Shown in pieces: positions 60,565 to 64,000 of a DNA stretch of 64,000 nucleotides (its first letter is position 1; the number at the start of each line of letters is the position of its first letter). Origin of the DNA: Vibrio breoganii (GTDB taxonomy: Bacteria; Pseudomonadota; Gammaproteobacteria; Enterobacterales; Vibrionaceae). Location: assembly GCF_001677275.1 (NCBI RefSeq), contig NZ_CP016177.1:2666001-2730000 (forward strand), read 5' to 3'. Under the pieces are notes generated by a model, which had not been told where the DNA came from, ran no database searches, and saw only the letters and a list, made by a program, of their open reading frames with translations. Both the position numbers and the translations under genes were made by a program.

Positions 60565-61176
60565 ATGGCCAAAAACAGCATGAGAAAACATCAACGCTCC
60601 TCTTCTTCACAAAATAACAAGGGTTCAGGCTCAATCCGCATCATCAGTGGCTTATGGCGCGGACGAAAACTCCCCGTTTATGATGCTGAAGGATTACGCC
60701 CCACCACAGATCGAGTGAAGGAAACCTTGTTCAATTGGATTGCCAATGACATCCCAAATGCTCGCTGTCTAGATCTGTTTGCAGGCTCTGGAGGACTAGG
60801 ATTTGAAGCAGCCTCAAGACAGGCCGAAGAAGTCACCTTGATTGAGCTCAACAGCCAAGCTTTTCAACAGTTGCAACAAAACGCACAGACCGTTAAAGCG
60901 ACAAACATCAACCTATTGAACCAAAATTCACTAAACTTCTTGAAACAGGAAGGACAGGCATACGATATTGTATTTATTGATCCGCCGTTTCGACAAGGTT
61001 TACTAGCAGACACAATAGAGCTGTTGGAAAACAATCACTGGCTAAACGATCAGGCACTGATTTACATTGAGACTGAAAAAGAATTAGAGATGCCTGCCCT
61101 GCCAGAAAGCTGGCAATTACATCGTGAAAAAGTGGCGGGACAAGTTAGATTTCAACTATTTATAAGAGAGCAGTAA
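60565..61176 (+). CDS. rsmD: 16S rRNA (guanine(966)-N2)-methyltransferase RsmD
   Basis: RsmD methylates G966 of 16S rRNA. The 203-residue protein has a basic N-terminus, IRIISGLWRGRKLPV (about 23-37), the SAM motif LDLFAGSGGLGFEA (about 70-83) and the catalytic FIDPPFRQ motif (about 135-142). Divergent from ftsY as in E. coli, and its stop overlaps the next ATG (TAATG). Confidence 0.97.
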   Translation: MAKNSMRKHQRSSSSQNNKGSGSIRIISGLWRGRKLPVYDAEGLRPTTDRVKETLFNWIANDIPNARCLDLFAGSGGLGFEAASRQAEEVTLIELNSQAFQQLQQNAQTVKATNINLLNQNSLNFLKQEGQAYDIVFIDPPFRQGLLADTIELLENNHWLNDQALIYIETEKELEMPALPESWQLHREKVAGQVRFQLFIREQ

Positions 61177-61445
61177 TGAAATATCTTTTGATGCTAGCGA
61201 AGGCTGCAATCGCCTTTGTTTGGTTTGTTTTGATTTTTAATATTTTTCACCCGTTTCCAGGTAAGGCCGCCATCGCACTCTACATCATGGCCGCTTTCCT
61301 ACTCATGATGCACGGACTTCAGTCAGCCATCTTCCTTGGAGCATTTGGAGACAAGGTAAAGCTCTCTTCCTGGGAGAAGTGGTCAATACTTATCTTTGGT
61401 ATCTTCGCGTTGTTAGATATTCGACGCAAACACATGATGGATTAA
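61176..61445 (+). CDS. DUF1145 family membrane protein (YhhL-like)
   Basis: An 89-residue protein with about three membrane segments (near 5-22, 28-48, 64-82), overlapping the rsmD stop by 1 nt. Position after rsmD and length match E. coli yhhL (DUF1145), whose function is unknown. A terminator follows 15 bp after its stop. Confidence 0.85.
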   Translation: MKYLLMLAKAAIAFVWFVLIFNIFHPFPGKAAIALYIMAAFLLMMHGLQSAIFLGAFGDKVKLSSWEKWSILIFGIFALLDIRRKHMMD

Positions 61446-61460
61446 TCAGATTAATCACCA

Positions 61461-61485
61461 AGCGCACTATTGAGTGCGCTTTTTT
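61461..61485 (+). terminator. Terminator of rsmD-yhhL
   Basis: Stem agcgcact/agtgcgct with an attg loop followed by T6 on the plus strand. Confidence 0.9.
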
Positions 61486-61610
61486 ATACCCGAATGAAAA
61501 GCTTCGAGTATGGCTTCAAAAAGAAAACCGTAAGGATGGATTCGATGCGACTGGGCTTCCAGCCCCCGACCAAATGTACTTTTCTCGTCCAAACTATAAA
61601 TCCCAGATGC

Positions 61611-61641
61611 AAAAAGGCCTCACTCTTTCGAGTGAGGCCTT
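61611..61641 (-). terminator. Terminator of the Arg-His-Pro tRNA operon
   Basis: On the minus strand aggcctcact/agtgaggcct with a cgaaag loop region followed by T5, just after the last tRNA-Pro. Confidence 0.9.
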
Positions 61642-61647
61642 ATGTAG

Positions 61648-61724
<77 letters not shown>

Positions 61725-61779
61725 ACTTATGTTTCGTTCTGATTAAATCAAAACAGGGAACCGAGGTTACCTTAATCAA

Positions 61780-61856
61780 TGGGGTGGCTAACGAGATTCG
61801 AACTCGCGACCACCGGAATCACAATCCAGGGCTCTACCAACTGAGCTATAGCCACC
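61780..61856 (-). tRNA. tRNA-His (GTG), distal copy
   Basis: 77 nt including the extra 5' G(-1) typical of tRNA-His, C73 and encoded CCA; anticodon GTG. Confidence 0.97.
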
Positions 61857-61901
61857 ACTGATCTTTTATTGCCATCGCATATTTGCCATGACCAATTGTA
61901 G

Positions 61902-61978
<77 letters not shown>

Positions 61979-61995
61979 ACAAATTTTAGAGAACT

Positions 61996-62072
61996 TCGTT
62001 TTTACCAGAGGGTTACCTCTAGTCCCGCTATTCTCAAAGGCAGGATGCACTATCAAACCGTGCTATTCACCG
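61996..62072 (-). pseudogene. Decayed tRNA-Pro remnant
   Basis: The 5' part matches tRNA-Pro (minus strand cggtgaatagc, then cggtttgatagtgcatc against the D-arm), but the anticodon stem, T arm and 3' acceptor no longer pair and no CCA is present. Its flank ttatatttcgttctgattaa matches the flank of the intact copy at 61648, showing shared ancestry. Borders are approximate. Confidence 0.8.
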
Positions 62073-62126
62073 ACTTATATTTCGTTCTGATTAAATCAAA
62101 ACAGGAAACCGAAGTTACCGAAATAA

Positions 62127-62203
62127 TGGGGTGGCTAACGAGATTCGAACTCGCGACCACCGGAATCACAATCCAGGGCTCTACCAACTGAGCTATAGCC
62201 ACC
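62127..62203 (-). tRNA. tRNA-His (GTG), proximal copy
   Basis: 77 nt with G(-1) and CCA, same sequence as the copy at 61780; lies just upstream of the decayed tRNA-Pro. Confidence 0.97.
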
Positions 62204-62247
62204 ACTATTTTTTGCCAATACGCTGTTTCTGAGAACAAGCTTCCGGA

Positions 62248-62324
<77 letters not shown>

Positions 62325-62345
62325 ATGCCCTATCGGCGGAGTGGA

Positions 62346-62374
62346 ATAATACGGATATCACACTTTGCCGTCTA
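62346..62374 (-). promoter_or_regulatory. Promoter of the Arg-His-Pro tRNA operon
   Basis: On the minus strand TAGACG (62369-62374), 17-bp spacer, TATTAT (62346-62351), about 22 bp before the tRNA-Arg gene. Confidence 0.7.
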
Positions 62375-62612
62375 GTACTTTTTCAGATTTTTTTTGTGTT
62401 TGCGCTTTTTTTCAACGAAAACGATCACTTACTGTAAGTTTCGAGATGTGATTTAACCCTCGCCCCAGTAAAGATATAGTTTAATGCAACAATCATAAGA
62501 TATATAATCACTCAACATTTACAACACCTTAACAGTTAGTTGTTCCATTTTGTGCGAACTACGTACAAATGTTCATCTGGTTGGCGCTTACTCAGGAATT
62601 AAAAGAGAGTTA

Positions 62613-63023
62613 ATGGATATGTCTCGTAAACTTATTACCCTATTTACAGCCGCGCTTGTATTCTCCGGAGCTAGCTTCGCCTCTTCGAGCCAAGAAGATT
62701 ATGACGCGATTGCCGAGCGAATTAAGCCAGTGGGCGATGTTTATCTTGCTGGAGCAGAACCAGAGCAAGAAGTTGCCTCAGGCCCTCGAGACGGCGCAAC
62801 AATCTATGGAACATTCTGCGTAGCCTGTCATGGCACAGGTGTGAGCGGAGCTCCTAAAATCAACGATGCTGCTGATTGGACCGCGCGTATTGCCCAAGGT
62901 AAAGAAACGATGGCAGATCACGCAATCAATGGATTCAACGCAATGCCAGCACGTGGTGCGTGTATGGATTGTAGCGATGATGAAATCATTGCCGCTATCG
63001 ACCATATGATTGCCGACCTTTAA
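62613..63023 (+). CDS. Cytochrome c5-like periplasmic monohaem cytochrome
   Basis: ATG 62613 (or 62619) starts a protein of 136 residues with a signal peptide (basic SRK, hydrophobic LITLFTAALVFSGASFA, cleavage after ASFA-type site), so it is exported. One haem c site CVACH is followed by a Met ligand candidate in FNAMPARG and a Cys pair near the C-terminus (CMDC), a pattern typical of cytochrome c5. A role as a small electron shuttle to a terminal oxidase or periplasmic reductase is likely. A bidirectional terminator separates it from rep. Confidence 0.9.
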   Translation: MDMSRKLITLFTAALVFSGASFASSSQEDYDAIAERIKPVGDVYLAGAEPEQEVASGPRDGATIYGTFCVACHGTGVSGAPKINDAADWTARIAQGKETMADHAINGFNAMPARGACMDCSDDEIIAAIDHMIADL

Positions 63024-63041
63024 GGGTTTAACGACACAAAT

Positions 63042-63070
63042 AAAAAAGATGGCCTAGGCCATCTTTTTTT
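63042..63070. terminator. Bidirectional terminator between cytochrome c5 and rep
   Basis: Perfect stem agatggcc/ggccatct flanked by A6 and T7. Confidence 0.9.
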
Positions 63071-63119
63071 GTTTCTTGGACAAGTTTTTAGCTAAGATCT
63101 TGGACAAGCTCTTGAGCAT

Positions 63120-64000
63120 CTATTTTTTAAACATCGCCCTTAGATTGGCAATATGGGCTTGCCCCTTCTCCATACGCTCTTCCTTGGTTTGTTCTTTCTT
63201 CTTCACTTCCCACTCTAAATCATCGAACGGAAGCTCATCTAAAAAGCGGCTTTGCGTTGGCTTGATAAGTTCACCGTACTGACGACGCTCTTTACATACC
63301 GTAAAGCTCAATTCTTTCTGTGCACGAGTAATGCCTACATACATTAAGCGGCGCTCTTCTTCGACGTTATCTTCATCTATGCTGGTTTGGTGCGGCAAGA
63401 TCCCCTCTTCAGCACCCATCAAATAAACATAAGGGAACTCTAGGCCTTTTGATGCATGCAGTGTCATCAATTGAACCTGATCGGCCTCAGCGTCATCTTC
63501 ACCACGCTCCATCATGTCACGCAAGGTTAAACGCTGAACCACTTCCTTAAGGGTCTTCTCTTCTTTGTCGTAGTTGTCCCCTTCGAGATCAGCCACTATC
63601 CAAGTATAAAGGTCAGACACGTTCTTCATTCGCATTTCTGCGGCTTTCGGGCTCGCGGAAGTTTCGTAGAGCCAGTCTTCATACTTAATATCACGCACTA
63701 GACTGCGAACGGCTTCAACGGTATTGCCGCGCTCTGCGTTGTCACCGACCCTCACTAGCCACTCGGTAAAGCGGCGTAGGCTTTCTAAGCCCTTACCTGC
63801 AAGCGTCTGTTCTAATCCAAGCTCAAACGATGCCTCAAACAAGCTCTTGCCACGCATGTTGGCATAGCTGCCTAGCTTTTCGAGAGTAACCGGGCCTATC
63901 TCTCTGCGCGGTGTATTCACGATACGCAAAAATGCATTATCGTCATCAGGGTTCACAAGCACCCTTAGGTAAGCCATTACATCTTTGATCTCAGCTCTAG
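63120..64000 (-). CDS. rep: ATP-dependent DNA helicase Rep (N-terminal part outside window)
   Basis: Rep is a superfamily 1A 3'-5' helicase that removes protein blocks ahead of the replisome. The frame is open to the window edge (upstream codons read RAEIKDV), so about 293 C-terminal residues are present of about 670. Helicase motifs V ([16 protein letters not shown]) and VI ([15 protein letters not shown]) are intact. The C-terminus ([36 protein letters not shown]) matches Rep rather than UvrD or PcrA, and includes the tail that binds DnaB in E. coli. Confidence 0.94.
   Translation of the reverse strand, partial: RAEIKDVMAYLRVLVNPDDDNAFLRIVNTPRREIGPVTLEKLGSYANMRGKSLFEASFELGLEQTLAGKGLESLRRFTEWLVRVGDNAERGNTVEAVRSLVRDIKYEDWLYETSASPKAAEMRMKNVSDLYTWIVADLEGDNYDKEEKTLKEVVQRLTLRDMMERGEDDAEADQVQLMTLHASKGLEFPYVYLMGAEEGILPHQTSIDEDNVEEERRLMYVGITRAQKELSFTVCKERRQYGELIKPTQSRFLDELPFDDLEWEVKKKEQTKEERMEKGQAHIANLRAMFKK

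Overview
The window is a chromosomal segment of a gammaproteobacterium, almost certainly a Vibrio or close relative. The support is protein content and gene order, not a database search: tandem LpxL/LpxN-type lipid A acyltransferases beside slmA, a membrane-anchored RRM protein beside murI, the FabR/SthA pair, SlmA, Rsd, and gamma-type rrn operons with Ile-Ala and Glu spacer tRNAs. Nearly everything is core housekeeping. Both ends are cut: spoT lacks its N-terminus at the left and rep lacks its N-terminal part at the right.

Layout. 1-3.2 kb: spoT (partial), trmH and convergent radC. 3.3-8.1 kb: coaBC, dut, slmA, lpxL-like and lpxN-like genes, with a 261-bp MITE-like element between the last two. 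8.1-10.9 kb: hemE, nudC (minus) and rsd (plus). 11-24.4 kb, minus strand: the transcription/translation block secE-nusG-rplK-rplA-rplJ-rplL-rpoB-rpoC, preceded by tRNA Thr-Tyr-Gly-Thr and tuf. 25.1-30 kb: coaA, birA, murB, a GNAT protein and pssA. 30-31.4 kb: a 7-bp tandem repeat and a frameshifted IS630-family insertion. 31.4-43 kb: two head-to-tail rRNA operons on the minus strand (16S-Ile-Ala-23S-5S-Asp-Trp, and upstream of it 16S-Glu-23S-5S). 43-48.4 kb: RRM protein, murI, trmA, yijD, fabR, sthA. 48.4-56.2 kb: dinF-lexA, dgkA, plsB, ubiC-ubiA, glpE-glpG. 56.2-61.4 kb: rpoH, ftsX, ftsE, ftsY (minus), rsmD and yhhL (plus). 61.6-62.3 kb: a tRNA array Arg-His-(decayed Pro)-Pro-His-Pro. 62.6-64 kb: cytochrome c5-like protein and rep (partial).

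How it works together. The genes supply growth-rate-limiting machinery (rRNA, tRNA, EF-Tu, L7/L12, L10, L1, L11, RNA polymerase beta and beta', NusG, SecE), the alarmone enzyme SpoT that adjusts it, the sigma-factor regulators Rsd and RpoH, and envelope and cofactor synthesis. Several strong promoters have a GC-rich segment after the -10 (L11, L10, both rrn operons, the Thr-Tyr-Gly-Thr operon), the usual signature of ppGpp/DksA-controlled promoters.

No defence island, prophage, CRISPR array or obvious new multi-gene system is visible. The items most worth a second look are small: a cluster of DnaA-box-like sites between rpoH and glpE, the L11 and L10 promoters whose -10 elements sit in the loop of similar GGCGCGA inverted repeats, the 261-bp element with CTAG flanks, the TTCTAGG tandem array, the membrane-anchored RRM protein, helix-confined 16S differences between the two rrn copies, and the duplicated and decaying His-Pro tRNA units.
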